From: Lichenicoccus sp964242335
GTDB lineage: Bacteria > Pseudomonadota > Alphaproteobacteria > Acetobacterales > Acetobacteraceae
Length of the DNA stretch: 64,000 nt
Direction: 5' to 3'
Assembly (NCBI GenBank): GCA_964242335.1
Contig: CAXTAY010000016.1
Coordinates: 1-64,000, forward strand
The notes below the pieces were generated by a model. It did not search any database, had not been told where the DNA came from, and saw only the letters and a list, made by a program, of their open reading frames with translations. Of the stretch, positions 51,732 through 61,872 are shown in pieces; the stretch's first letter is position 1; each line of letters starts with the position of its first letter. A program made the translations under genes and the position numbers.

Positions 51732-52160
51732 TGCGAGGACCGTCCTGCATGGGCTGAAGGCAGCGTCCAGATCCGACCTGAAAGATCTCGGCGTCTAGTC
51801 GGCTCTGCTTGCCATATGGTTCCCCAAGCCCAGGCGGGACTCCGGCAGACGGTCGAACACTTGTTCGGCACGCTACGCTTTCGACTTGCCTGGCAGGACG
51901 AACGTCGTCGCCGGCGTCGAGGTCTCAATCGCGCTCATCGCGGTGCAGGGTCTTCAGCTGGCTGGTTTCCCGCCAATCCTGTTGCAGCTCCTCAACTGCA
52001 TTTAGTGAATTAGAATGTACAGCCTAAAGCATTCGTTCAGGCTTATGGGTTAGGGGCTTAACACGCCGAAGCGGAGTCGGGTACCTTTGTTGATAGGCCA
52101 CCAAGTGCGTGCTCTGCGGCTCGACTGATACTCTGGATGCGGAGACACGGCTCGTGCCTG
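51732..52160. other. Gap inside the accessory island
   Basis: This 429-base interval has no open frame with a recognisable product on either strand. The lower-GC part (about 51980-52160) flanks the 3' end of the AbiJ-like gene. No clear repeat or hairpin is seen. Confidence 0.4.
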
Positions 52161-53156
52161 TTAAAAGGGGATATCATCATCAAGGCTGGGAACGGAGTTC
52201 GATAGCGCACCCTCGGGTAACTGAACGTTGTGGACGATGAAGAGATTGATGATGTCATTCCTGTCCATGAACATGATCTGGCTGCGCTTGATCGTATCGA
52301 GCATGCCACCTAGCAACTGCTGAGCAGCTTTAGTGATCTCACCGCCTGCCACGATAAGCGCATGGTCCACCAAGACCTTCCGGTTGATCTCGGGATCGAA
52401 AATCTCATGCGCAAGCATCATGAGGGCCTGATTGTAGATTTCGGCGATGTTGGCATTGGTTCCTCTAGTGACACCGGACGAGTCTAGCTTCCCCTTCTTT
52501 GCCTGAATGCCGAAATAAAGGTAGTGTTGGGTGGGCAATTGATACCGCATCCAGATGTCCTTGCCGAACTCATTAGACTTATCTTTGTGGCCACCGGCAG
52601 TGATGCGGTGGAAGCCAGCCTGACGCAGCATTGGGAGAAGAACCTCCTCGATCAGCTCGTCTTCGGAGCACTTGTCCAAGTAGGTGGCCAGCTGCCCACG
52701 TCTGGTAAGCTCAGCGGCCGAGAACGGACGGTGCGGGCTTGTCGAGACGCCCGCTACTTTCTTGGTCCCGATGTGCCGGAGATAGCACTGCTTATCCTTG
52801 GCGTAGAACGCCTCGAAACCCTCACGGGCCAAAGCAGTGTTGAGGGCTTTGAGAGCATCTGGCCGATCACTCCCCTCATTTGTGGCGTCTCCTTGGTCCA
52901 TGAGGATACGGATGATACGGCAGAACGTGTCTGGCGGGGTTTGAGCGTCGGGGTGCGGCTCTTCAAGAACCTTCACCAAGGTCTTCGCCGTCCAAGCAGC
53001 GCGGCTGGTGCCGTCATGCACATAATCTGTGTCAGCATCCCGAAATAGACGTGTGATGTAGTAGCTGCTCCGATAAGTAAAAAAGGAGCCCTCTTTGCCT
53101 TGTGGTATGCAAATCATCTCCGCTATTTCGTCAATAGTACGATCTCTCCACTTCAT
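52161..53156 (-). CDS. AbiJ-NTD-like protein fused to a restriction-endonuclease-like domain
   Basis: A 331-residue protein starting at ATG 53156 with GAAGGA adjacent. Residues 1-130 (MKWRDRTIDEIAEMICIPQG, FFTYRSSYYITRLFRDADTD, ALNTALAREGFEAFY) resemble the AbiJ N-terminal domain group found in abortive-infection and other defence proteins. Residues about 165-320 resemble an Mrr-like nuclease: EEVLLPMLRQAGFHRI, GGHKDKSNEFGKDIW and YFGIQAKKGKLDSSG (Q-x-K in place of E-x-K), then ALIVAGGEITKAAQQLLGG. It diverges from the helicase gene across 119 bases, implying a shared control region. Function in phage defence is inferred. Confidence 0.75.
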   Translation of the reverse strand: MKWRDRTIDEIAEMICIPQGKEGSFFTYRSSYYITRLFRDADTDYVHDGTSRAAWTAKTLVKVLEEPHPDAQTPPDTFCRIIRILMDQGDATNEGSDRPDALKALNTALAREGFEAFYAKDKQCYLRHIGTKKVAGVSTSPHRPFSAAELTRRGQLATYLDKCSEDELIEEVLLPMLRQAGFHRITAGGHKDKSNEFGKDIWMRYQLPTQHYLYFGIQAKKGKLDSSGVTRGTNANIAEIYNQALMMLAHEIFDPEINRKVLVDHALIVAGGEITKAAQQLLGGMLDTIKRSQIMFMDRNDIINLFIVHNVQLPEGALSNSVPSLDDDIPF

Positions 53157-53275
53157 TCCTTCTTCTCCCCTGGATCCGCCGTCCAGCCTAGCATTCGTGT
53201 AGTAAGTGCGACAGTTTCCTAATAAAATTGGATGCTTGCCAGCCGCAGGACGTGAGAGGAATACGAGGATATGGA

Positions 53276-55774
53276 ATGGCTCTGAACTACACGGGGGCGG
53301 GCGTCGGCCCATCTGCGAACACTGTCACTGATCCCCAAAAGCTCTTCCAGGCGCTGCCGAATAAAGCTCGTGCCTACTCCTACCTGCGCGATGTGCAGGG
53401 TGAGGTACTTAAGTCTTGGGATGGACAACGAACGCAGACCCGGGATGCGGTCATCAAGATGAACACCGGCGGCGGGAAAACCACTGTCGGCCTCCTCATG
53501 CTCAAGTCGTGTCTTAATGAGGGCCTTCGGCCTGCGGCCTACTTCTGTCCAGATAACTATCTGTGCTCACAGGTGATCCGCGAAGCAGTCAATCTTGGAA
53601 TTAGGACAACGGACGATCCGCGCAGCGTTGAATACCAGTCTGGCGATGCCATCCTGGTCGTGCCGATCCACGTCCTAATCAACGGCAAGTCTAAGTTTGG
53701 CGTGGGCTACGGTACGCATTCTGAGGTCAGACTCGGTGCCTTCGTCATCGATGATGCTCACGCCTGCCTTGCGGTGGCCGAAGATCAGTTCTCGCTCACG
53801 TTACTCCGTGAGCACGCTGCCTATGGCAAGCTCCAGGCACTGTTTGATGAAGACCTACGTAGTCAATCGCTTACGGGCGCTGTCGAGATAGAGCAAGGAA
53901 GTGGCGGCGGCTTAGTTCAGGTCCCCTTCTATGCTTGGATCGAAAAGCAGGCTGCGTTACTGCGCGCGCTGTCGCCACATGCAGCTGAAGACGGGTTCGA
54001 ATGGAAGTGGCCGCTGATGAAGGAGGACTTGGCTCAGTGCCGGTGCTTTTTCACCCCTCAAAAAGCCGAGATTTCTTTCCGCTGTCTACCCATCGGGGTT
54101 CTGCCCGCCTTCGAGACGGCGCAACGACGCATCTACATGACGGCCACTCTGTCGGATGACTCGATTCTGGTCAGTAATTTCGCTGCTGATCCGTCGAGCG
54201 TGTCGAGGCCGATAACTCCACGGTCAGCCGGCGACCTTGGCGAACGGATGATCCTTGTTCCCCAGCAGCTCAACACGGGACTCAAGGACGATGACATCAA
54301 GGCGTACATTGTCGCTAACTTCAAACCATACATCAACGTTGTGGTAATCGTGCCCTCGGCCAAACGCGCTACCTATTGGGCTGATGCGGTGACACCAGGT
54401 ATGACCCTTATGGCCGGTAACTTGCAGGCGGGAGTGGAAAGGCTTCGCACGTCGATCGGAAACCTCGCGGTTCTTGTCAATAAATACGATGGCGTCGATC
54501 TGCCGGAGGATGCGTGCCGGTTGCTTGTGATCGATGGTGTACCTGATGTACGCAGCATGCTGGATCGATACGATCAAGGCACGCTTCGCCACAGCGACCG
54601 AAATCTGGCGGGTCAAATTCAACGCATCGAACAGGGTATGGGGCGAGGTATCCGATCCAACGATGACTTCTGCGCGGTTCTCCTCATGGGTACTGGCCTG
54701 ATTCGCGCGCTCTATGCAACGGGCGCAACGGCGCATTTCTCGCCTGCTACAGCCGCCCAGGTTGAACTGTCGCGGCAGGTGAGCTCTCAGGTAGCCAATA
54801 AGGGCATGGCTGCGGTCCATGAGGCCTTCCAGGATCTATGGGAGCGAAACCCTGATTGGGTGGCCGCTGCTCGCAACGCACTGATCCCTGTCACCTATCC
54901 CAATCAGACGACAATCGATCCCGTCGCCACCGCCCAGCGGCAAGCTTTTGATGCCGTTCGAGTCAATCGGTTCGACCAAGCCGAGGCAGCGTTGCGGGTA
55001 GCGGAAAATAGTCAGTCTGATGGAAAGGTGAAGGGCTGGCTGCTCGATCAAGTGGCCGCTGCGGTGCATCACCTCGACAAGGTGCGGAGCCAGCAAATTC
55101 TGCACTCGGCTATCGACCGCAACGGCCTAGTCACGAAGCCCATCGGCGGCATCGCGTACAAGCGCGTCGAAACCATAGGTATGGATCAAGCCCGTCAAGC
55201 CGCGCTGTTCCTGGCGGACACCTACGGAGCCGATGGCAACAAGCTGCTGATCGGCATCAACGGCATCCTGGGCGATCTCACATTCGTGGCCGGAGAGTCG
55301 GAGGAGTTCGAACAGGCCCTTTACGACCTGGGACAGCATCTTGGTTTCCGTTCCCAGCGGCCTGAGAAGGACGGCGTCTCGAACCTCGATGTGCTTTGGG
55401 GCATCGGCCAAGGCTCATACCTTTTGCTGCCCTGCAAGAGTGGTGCAGTATCGGGCACGATCTCGAAGCACTATAGTGATGAGGTCAGTGGATCGGCGAA
55501 TTGGTTCCGTCAGACTTACGATCATACCTTCAACGCGACGCCGGTCATCATCCATCCCTCAGCTCAGCTCGACCCGCTAGCTACGCCACCTGCCAATTTG
55601 AGGGTAGTGACAGGAACACAAATCGAGATCCTCCGGGATCGAGCGCGTTCATTTGCTTACGCGATAAAGGATAGGCTCGCAGAGCACGCACAGGTGCGCT
55701 ACGCCCTGTCAGCTAACAATCTCCTTGGACACAACTTCGTAACGAGCAATACAATTCTCCCAAGGCGGAGTTAG
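53276..55774 (+). CDS. SF2 DEAD/DEAH-box helicase with C-terminal nuclease-like domain
   Basis: An 832-residue protein with superfamily-2 motifs: Walker A MNTGGGKTTVG, motif II VIDDAHAC (DDAH), motif III YMTATLSD and motif VI QRIEQGMGRGIRS. A helical middle region follows. The C-terminal 200 residues contain NLDVLWGIGQGSYLLLPCKSG and SGSANWFRQTYD, like the D...(E/C)xKSG core of PD-(D/E)XK-type tails on other defence helicases, with a Pro-Cys replacing the usual Glu-Cys. The ATG at 53276 has GAGGAT upstream; a TTG at 53228 is an alternative. Hand counts of 53221-53280 and 53401-53460 give about 48% and 53% GC, far below the flanks. It probably remodels invading DNA (inference). Confidence 0.85.
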   Translation: MALNYTGAGVGPSANTVTDPQKLFQALPNKARAYSYLRDVQGEVLKSWDGQRTQTRDAVIKMNTGGGKTTVGLLMLKSCLNEGLRPAAYFCPDNYLCSQVIREAVNLGIRTTDDPRSVEYQSGDAILVVPIHVLINGKSKFGVGYGTHSEVRLGAFVIDDAHACLAVAEDQFSLTLLREHAAYGKLQALFDEDLRSQSLTGAVEIEQGSGGGLVQVPFYAWIEKQAALLRALSPHAAEDGFEWKWPLMKEDLAQCRCFFTPQKAEISFRCLPIGVLPAFETAQRRIYMTATLSDDSILVSNFAADPSSVSRPITPRSAGDLGERMILVPQQLNTGLKDDDIKAYIVANFKPYINVVVIVPSAKRATYWADAVTPGMTLMAGNLQAGVERLRTSIGNLAVLVNKYDGVDLPEDACRLLVIDGVPDVRSMLDRYDQGTLRHSDRNLAGQIQRIEQGMGRGIRSNDDFCAVLLMGTGLIRALYATGATAHFSPATAAQVELSRQVSSQVANKGMAAVHEAFQDLWERNPDWVAAARNALIPVTYPNQTTIDPVATAQRQAFDAVRVNRFDQAEAALRVAENSQSDGKVKGWLLDQVAAAVHHLDKVRSQQILHSAIDRNGLVTKPIGGIAYKRVETIGMDQARQAALFLADTYGADGNKLLIGINGILGDLTFVAGESEEFEQALYDLGQHLGFRSQRPEKDGVSNLDVLWGIGQGSYLLLPCKSGAVSGTISKHYSDEVSGSANWFRQTYDHTFNATPVIIHPSAQLDPLATPPANLRVVTGTQIEILRDRARSFAYAIKDRLAEHAQVRYALSANNLLGHNFVTSNTILPRRS

Positions 55775-55796
55775 ATCCGCGAAGAAGGGCGCTGAG

Positions 55797-55818
55797 GCGC
55801 ATCCCGTGAGGGATGCGC
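55797..55818 (+). terminator. Hairpin terminator after the helicase gene
   Basis: GCGCATCCC-GTGA-GGGATGCGC is a perfect 9-bp stem with a four-base loop, 22 bases past the helicase stop. No T-run follows. Confidence 0.6.
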
Positions 55819-55942
55819 TCGGGATCACTGTCGGACACTTGCCGGCCAGCCGCGGGACTATCCCTTCGGAAGGCGCGGGCCAGTCCGGTGCCACGGGCCG
55901 ATAAGACAATGGCCGCTTTCTGGTAGTTGGCGACACGGGTTA

Positions 55943-56092
55943 AATGACCGAGATGAGCGCGAAGTGGAAGATCAACAGGAGCCGCCGGCCGGACCAAGCT
56001 TGGCCTGCCAGTTGGAAGCACCGGAAAACGCGCACCTTCGGAAACTGCCACGACATTGTGCCGCGGGGCCTCGGAGCCGTTCCGGCCACACC
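55943..56092 (-). other. Paralogue of the flank downstream of the intact OYE gene
   Basis: On the minus strand one frame gives FRCFQLAGQAWSGRR and IFHFA, clearly related to FRCFELTGAAWSDRT and TFHFA of the open frame at 60245-60490. The shared plus-strand string GCGCGAAGTGGAA marks the far end. With the OYE remnant beside it, this shows that a block including the OYE 3' end was duplicated and then decayed here. The adjoining 55819-55942 holds nothing recognisable. Confidence 0.6.
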
Positions 56093-56335
56093 CTACGCGA
56101 TGACGACCTCCCAGTTCATTCCCGGCCAGCCCGAGTAGCCGACCGAGCCGTCGCCGTCCCGGTATCGCTTCGGCACCTCGGCGAACGAGGCGACGCGGCC
56201 CAGCCAGGAGATCAGATCGGGGTTGGCGATGAACGGACGTCCGAAGCCGGACAGCTCGGCAACGCCCTGCGCCAGCACCTGTCGGCCAGCTCCAGCGTAT
56301 CGGCACCAGCTCGTCCGGCGCCGATCCTGGACGAC
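56093..56335 (-). pseudogene. Remnant of an old-yellow-enzyme (alkene reductase) gene, 3' end only
   Basis: The minus-strand frame ending at a TAG (56093-56095) reads QVLAQGVAELSGFGRPFIAN, PDLISWLGRVASFAEVPKRY and VGYSGWPGMNWEVVIA. This corresponds closely to the C-terminus of the intact OYE gene at 60494-61630. Upstream, the homologous DTLELAD lies in another frame, so a frameshift occurs near 56275. The rest of the gene (about 300 residues) is absent. The adjacent LysR gene starts 150 bases away. Confidence 0.85.
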
Positions 56336-56484
56336 GCCGGCATCCCGCGGGCGATGAGGGAGGACCGACCTCGTCCAGCGCCCGGTATGGAACCATGCAC
56401 GAGGGTGGTGCGAGAGCGACCCGGCTGCACCGGATGCCGGCCTATGGCATTGCAACGGGATCGAGGCGCGCTGCGGAGCGAGGC

Positions 56485-57381
56485 ATGATCGACTGGGACG
56501 ACGTCCGCCATTTCCTGGCCATCGCGCGCGGCGGTTCGGTGCGCGCGGCGGCTGAGCGCCTCGGCGTCAACCACGCGACCGTGCTCAGGCGTGTCGCCCA
56601 GCTGGAGGCACGGCTGGGCGCGCGACTGTTCGAGAGGCTCCCCTCGGGATACCGCGTGACCGGAGCAGGCGAGGAGGTGCTCGGGCTCGCCGAGCAGATG
56701 GAGGTGTCGTCCAACCAGTTGGAGGCGCGAATCCTCGGCCGCGACCAGGGCGTCCGCGGGCTGCTGCGGGTGACCATGGCGCCGACGATCGCCACCCATC
56801 TGCTGATGCCGGAGTTCGCCGCTTTCGCAAGGCTGCACCCGGAGGTGGAGATCAGCATCCTGTCGCTGGACGAGCCGGTGAACCTCACCAACCGTGAGGC
56901 CGACGTCGCGATACGCGTGGTCTACGATCGCAAGACCCTGCCGCCGAATCTGCACGGGCTGAAAGGACCGGAGCTGTTCGGCGGCGTATACCTGTCGCGC
57001 GAGCTCCTCGCATCATGGCGGACGGGCGAAGTCTCGCGTGTCCGCTGGATCATCAAGGACAACATCGGCTTGCCCGACTGGGCGCACCAGGGCGACGTGC
57101 CGGCCGCGGACGTGCCGCTCAGGATGACCAGTGCGGACGCGCAGCTCGTCGCGGTTCGCCAGGGCCTCGGAATGACCACGCTTCCCTGTTTCGTCGGAGA
57201 CGCCGACCCGCTGCTGGCCAGGGTGCCGGGCACCGCGCTGCGCATGCACGGCACGCTCTGGCTCCTGACACAGGGTGAGACGCGCAAGACCAAGCGCGTG
57301 CGGCTGTTCACGGAGTTCATGTCCGAGCGGCTCGCGACCTACGTGGCGCTGCTCGCGGGGCGGACTTACCCCCTCGACTGA
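56485..57381 (+). CDS. LysR-family transcriptional regulator
   Basis: A 298-residue regulator. The N-terminal winged helix-turn-helix is GGSVRAAAERLGVNHATVLRRVAQLE, and a periplasmic-binding-like effector domain follows (GVRGLLRVTMAPTIATHLLM, DEPVNLTNREADVAIRV). The ATG at 56485 follows GGAGCG and matches the family start; the frame is open to 56395. It probably controls the downstream redox genes or the OYE gene whose remnant lies divergently upstream. Inducer unknown. Confidence 0.9.
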   Translation: MIDWDDVRHFLAIARGGSVRAAAERLGVNHATVLRRVAQLEARLGARLFERLPSGYRVTGAGEEVLGLAEQMEVSSNQLEARILGRDQGVRGLLRVTMAPTIATHLLMPEFAAFARLHPEVEISILSLDEPVNLTNREADVAIRVVYDRKTLPPNLHGLKGPELFGGVYLSRELLASWRTGEVSRVRWIIKDNIGLPDWAHQGDVPAADVPLRMTSADAQLVAVRQGLGMTTLPCFVGDADPLLARVPGTALRMHGTLWLLTQGETRKTKRVRLFTEFMSERLATYVALLAGRTYPLD

Positions 57382-57636
57382 CGCGTGCTCGTCCGCCGAT
57401 GAGAACCGGTGGTGCATGGACGCACAACGGATGTGGAAGAGTACCGAGTCCCATCCGGCCGCCTTCGACCCCAGTTCTGCGAAGCAAGACGCTCTGCTCG
57501 CGGCACCTGGCGAACGGGTCGTCCGTCGTCACGGCGACCGGTCGTCGGCATCGCGCAGGCATGACGAGTAGCTCGAGGACCTCGGGCGGATCACCCCGAG
57601 GATTCACCAGCATCAATCATCGGATCGGAGAGTTTC

Positions 57637-58242
57637 ATGACCTATGCGATCATCGGGTTCGGCGCGGTCGGCCAGGCGCTCGCCACGGCGTTCGCCCGCA
57701 AGCGCATCGACGTCGTCGTGGCGAGCCGCCGCCCACCCGAAGCGCTGGCGCAACAAGCCGCGGCGATCGGTCCGACGGTCACGCCGAAGAAGCTGGAGGA
57801 GGCGCTGGCGGCCGACACCATCCTGCTTGCCGTGCCCTTCTGGGAGCATCGGGAGGTGGCGCAGGCCGCCGCCGACTGGGCGGGCAAGGTCGTCGTCGAC
57901 GTGACGAACGCGTTCGGCATTCCCGTCGAGGACCTGGACGGCCTGCCTTCTTCCGCCGTCGTCGCTCGCGCCTTCCCCGGCGCCAAGCTGGTCAAGGCGT
58001 TCAATCATCTGGCCGCGGCGAAGCTGGCCGCCGACCCGAACGTGGGCGGCGGCCGACGGGTGATCTTCATGGCGACCGACGAGGAGGGCGCAACGACCTC
58101 GATCGAGGCGCTGGCCGAACGGCTCGGCTTCGCCCCCGTCAAGCTGGGCCGCCTCGCCGAAGGCGGAGCCCTGGTCCAGGCGCGCGGGCGAAGCTGGGCG
58201 CCCCTGATCTTTCAGGACCTCGTCAAGGTCGCCAGCAGCTAG
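57637..58242 (+). CDS. F420-dependent NADP reductase-like / NAD(P)-binding protein
   Basis: A 201-residue Rossmann protein of the coenzyme-F420:NADP-oxidoreductase-like group. The N-terminus YAIIGFGAVGQALATAFARK binds NADP, ILLAVPFWEHREVAQ and VVDVTNAFG follow, and KLVKAFNHLAA is the family's substrate-site segment. Members in bacteria without F420 act as NADPH-dependent reductases of unknown substrate. GGAG lies eight bases before the ATG. The 255-base gap upstream has no gene. Confidence 0.82.
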   Translation: MTYAIIGFGAVGQALATAFARKRIDVVVASRRPPEALAQQAAAIGPTVTPKKLEEALAADTILLAVPFWEHREVAQAAADWAGKVVVDVTNAFGIPVEDLDGLPSSAVVARAFPGAKLVKAFNHLAAAKLAADPNVGGGRRVIFMATDEEGATTSIEALAERLGFAPVKLGRLAEGGALVQARGRSWAPLIFQDLVKVASS

Positions 58243-58303
58243 CCGGCGCACGGAAGCGGGCGTGCCTGATCGTTCCCTGCCACCGAGACATAGAGGGCTG
58301 CAC

Positions 58304-59116
58304 ATGATCATCAACCTGGCTGGCCGCAGGGCGATCGTCACCGGGTCAACCGCCGGCATCGGCCGCGCAACCGCGGAAGGGCTGGCGCGAGCCGGCGCCG
58401 CCGTCGTGGTCAATGGGCGCGGCAACCCGCGCGTCGACGAGGCGGTGCGGCAGATCCGGCACGCCGTTCCCGGCAGCGACGTGTCCGGTGTCGCGGCGGA
58501 CCTGTCGACGGTGGAGGGTGTGGAGGCGCTCATCGCGCAGGCGCCGGACGCCGACATCCTCGTCAACAACGTGGGCACGGCGTTTATCAGGGACTACGGC
58601 GGCATCGAGGACATCGCGAAGATCCCCGACGAGGACTGGCTCGGCCTGTTCCAGCTGAACGTGATGAGCGGCGTGCGCACGACGCGTCACTACCTGCCGC
58701 GGATGGTGCGGCGGAGCTGGGGCCGGGTCGTGTTCGTCAGCAGCGAGTCGGCAGTCAACATCCCGAAGGAGATGCTCGACTACGGCATGACCAAGACGGC
58801 GCAACTGGCCGTCTCGCGCGGCCTGGCCGAAGCGGTGGCGGGTACGGGCGTGACCGTCAACGCGGTCCTGCCCGGTCCGACGCGGTCCGAGATCCTGGGC
58901 AACTTCATGGCGCAGCAGGCCAAGGCGCAGGGCATCACTCAGGACGAGGCCGAGCAGGCATTCCTGAAGACCGCCCGGCCGACCAGCCTGATCGGCCGGT
59001 TCGCGATGACGGACGAGGTGGCGAACATGATCGTCTATGCCTGCTCGGAGCAGGCCTCCGCGACCAGTGGCGCGGCGCTGCGCGTCGAGGGCGGCGTGGT
59101 CCGGTTCGTGGCGTAG
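58304..59116 (+). CDS. Short-chain dehydrogenase/reductase
   Basis: A 270-residue classical SDR. It has the cofactor motif VTGSTAGIGRATAEGL, ILVNNVGTAF in place of NNAG, and catalytic Ser, Tyr and Lys in VFVSSES and DYGMTKTAQ. A C-terminal ALRVEGGVVRFV segment follows. The ATG at 58304 follows AGAGGG; a GTG at 58262 would add fourteen unconserved residues. Substrate unknown; genes on both sides suggest a shared oxidation/reduction or detoxification pathway. Confidence 0.88.
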   Translation: MIINLAGRRAIVTGSTAGIGRATAEGLARAGAAVVVNGRGNPRVDEAVRQIRHAVPGSDVSGVAADLSTVEGVEALIAQAPDADILVNNVGTAFIRDYGGIEDIAKIPDEDWLGLFQLNVMSGVRTTRHYLPRMVRRSWGRVVFVSSESAVNIPKEMLDYGMTKTAQLAVSRGLAEAVAGTGVTVNAVLPGPTRSEILGNFMAQQAKAQGITQDEAEQAFLKTARPTSLIGRFAMTDEVANMIVYACSEQASATSGAALRVEGGVVRFVA

Positions 59117-59151
59117 CGGCCTGCGGCCCTGGCACTTGCGGGAGATGAGCC

Positions 59152-59904
59152 ATGACTTCGAGTAACGTGGAAAAGGCGACGGCGCTGCTTCGAGCGGTGT
59201 CGTCCGGCGACGCGGACCTGGCGACCAGGGACGTGAGTCCTGACGGGTTCGTCCAGCACGATCCAAGCGTCGGCGACGGCGTTGACGGCCTGCGCGAGCG
59301 GGTGGCCCTGTCGGCGGCCAACCTGGAGATCGTTAGGGTGCTGGAGGACGGACCCTTCGTCGTGGTACACGGTTGGACCGGTGCCGGCGACGAGCGCGAC
59401 GTGTTCTTCACCGTGTTCCGGTTCGTGAACGGTCTCCTCGTCGAGCACTGGCGCTTCACGGCACCCGCCGCTCCCTCGAACCAGAGCGGACACACCCAGA
59501 CCGACGGGCCGACCGAGCCCGATGGCAGCGCGGACACGGACAGGGTCAAGGCCATCGTGCGGGATTACTACGAGACCGTGCATATCGGCGGAAAGCACGA
59601 CCAGATCGGCCATTATATGTCGGGCGATCTTCAGATCCGCCATGAGCCCGGCGCCGAGGACGGGGTCGCGGCGTTCAAGCAAGACCTCGCCGTGCTGACC
59701 CGATCGAGGACCATAGACGAGATCGTGCTGCTCGTGGGCCAGGGCGACCTCATCTTCATCGCCGCCAGAGGAACGCACGAGGGTGAACCCTGCGCCTACA
59801 TCGACCTGTACCGCGTAGAGGCCGGCAAACTCGTCGAGCACTGGGGTTTTCCGCAAGCGGCCTTGCCGCGCGAAGCGTCGAAGAACGGCAACGGCATGCT
59901 CTGA
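59152..59904 (+). CDS. Tandem SnoaL-like (NTF2-fold) protein
   Basis: A 250-residue protein with two NTF2/SnoaL-like modules. The first is residues about 5-110 (SPDGFVQHDPSVGDGVDGLRE, VFFTVFRFVNGLLVEHWRF). The second is about 125-240 (GDLQIRHEPGAEDGVAAFKQ, AYIDLYRVEAGKLVEHWGF). The two are clearly related, joined by a Thr/Asp/Pro-rich linker, so the gene arose by internal duplication. Single-domain relatives are common as uncharacterised enzymes. GGGAGATGAGCC precedes the ATG. Confidence 0.83.
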   Translation: MTSSNVEKATALLRAVSSGDADLATRDVSPDGFVQHDPSVGDGVDGLRERVALSAANLEIVRVLEDGPFVVVHGWTGAGDERDVFFTVFRFVNGLLVEHWRFTAPAAPSNQSGHTQTDGPTEPDGSADTDRVKAIVRDYYETVHIGGKHDQIGHYMSGDLQIRHEPGAEDGVAAFKQDLAVLTRSRTIDEIVLLVGQGDLIFIAARGTHEGEPCAYIDLYRVEAGKLVEHWGFPQAALPREASKNGNGML

Positions 59905-59983
59905 GCCGCTGCGCGAACGAGATCGTTCGATCCGATGATGCTCGCTGAAGCGACAGGCTTGCAGGATGCCGAAAGCGGGCAGG

Positions 59984-60095
59984 CAAGGGCTTTGCCCTTG
60001 ACCCACTGGGGCCGACGGCCCCAGACCCCAATCCATAAGGTTTCGGATTTCAAAGGCTTGGCCTTTGATGGGGTCAAGGGGCGAAGCCCGTTGCT
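59984..60095. repeat. Hairpin-rich intergenic repeat, copy 2
   Basis: CAAGGGC-TTT-GCCCTTG (59984-60000), CTGGGGCC-GAC-GGCCCCAG (60006-60024), CAAAGGC-TTG-GCCTTTG (60051-60067) and AAGGGGC-GAA-GCCC (from about 60075) repeat the order seen at 25366-25478. Stem bases vary in compensating pairs between the copies. It sits in the gap after the SnoaL gene. Confidence 0.75.
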
Positions 60096-60244
60096 CTTCG
60101 TCCCATCGTCGTCGGTGCTCCGTTAGGCTATGCGATCGGATCTTGCTCCAGCGCGCGCTTGCCGACATCGTCGCGAGTAACCAAAGAAGGTCGATCGAAG
60201 TCCAGGCGCTTGCTGCATCGCGGTGTCATGCCGCTCGGGGCCGA

Positions 60245-60490
60245 TCAACCTAGAATGCCGTCCGCCTCCGGATGTTGCTCCCGGACGTGCCGATGTCGAA
60301 CGTAACGCGCGAAGTGGAAGGTTAGCCGAAACGTTCGGTCGGACCATGCTGCGCCTGTCAACTCGAAGCACCGAAAGTCGCAGGCCGTCGCGAGGTATTC
60401 CGGCATCACGCCGCCCTCGGCAAATCCTCGCGCTGCCCGGGACGTGAACGGCGCAGTGTATCGCACGACCTCACGTCCGATGCCGGCCAT
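60245..60490 (-). CDS. Possible small gene downstream of OYE (uncertain)
   Basis: An 81-residue open frame starting three bases after the OYE stop. It reads MAGIGREVVRYTAPFTSRAARG, then MPEYLATACDFRCFELTGAA and DRTFRLTFHFARY. A diverged copy lies beside the OYE remnant at 55943-56092. No family is recognised. Preservation of FRCF..TG.AWS and FHFA between the copies may reflect coding constraint or simply recent duplication. It could instead be a decayed fragment of a longer gene. Confidence 0.35.
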   Translation of the reverse strand: MAGIGREVVRYTAPFTSRAARGFAEGGVMPEYLATACDFRCFELTGAAWSDRTFRLTFHFARYVRHRHVREQHPEADGILG

Positions 60491-60493
60491 CTC

Positions 60494-61630
<1,137 letters not shown>

Positions 61631-61872
61631 CGGGCAGCAGCTCCTTGGATGCGGCGATGGTGCGCATGGATCCGCGGCCCTGTCACCGCGGCGCAACACA
61701 TGCGCAACGGGGTCGGATCCGCATCGCCCGGCTGCGACGATGCGGGCGGTAGCAGGCCGCTCAGTGCACCAACTGCTTGATGCGAGGCCGTCGCGATGCC
61801 ATCCTGGCGTGTATTGTGCCGCAGGATTGATCACGCGGAGCCTGTTTGACCCAAATCCGGGCAGGATGAACG

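Noticed and set aside
51476..51928. 150-codon minus-strand open frame overlapping the nuclease start
   Set aside because: Arg/Ser-rich, out of frame with the nuclease and without family features.
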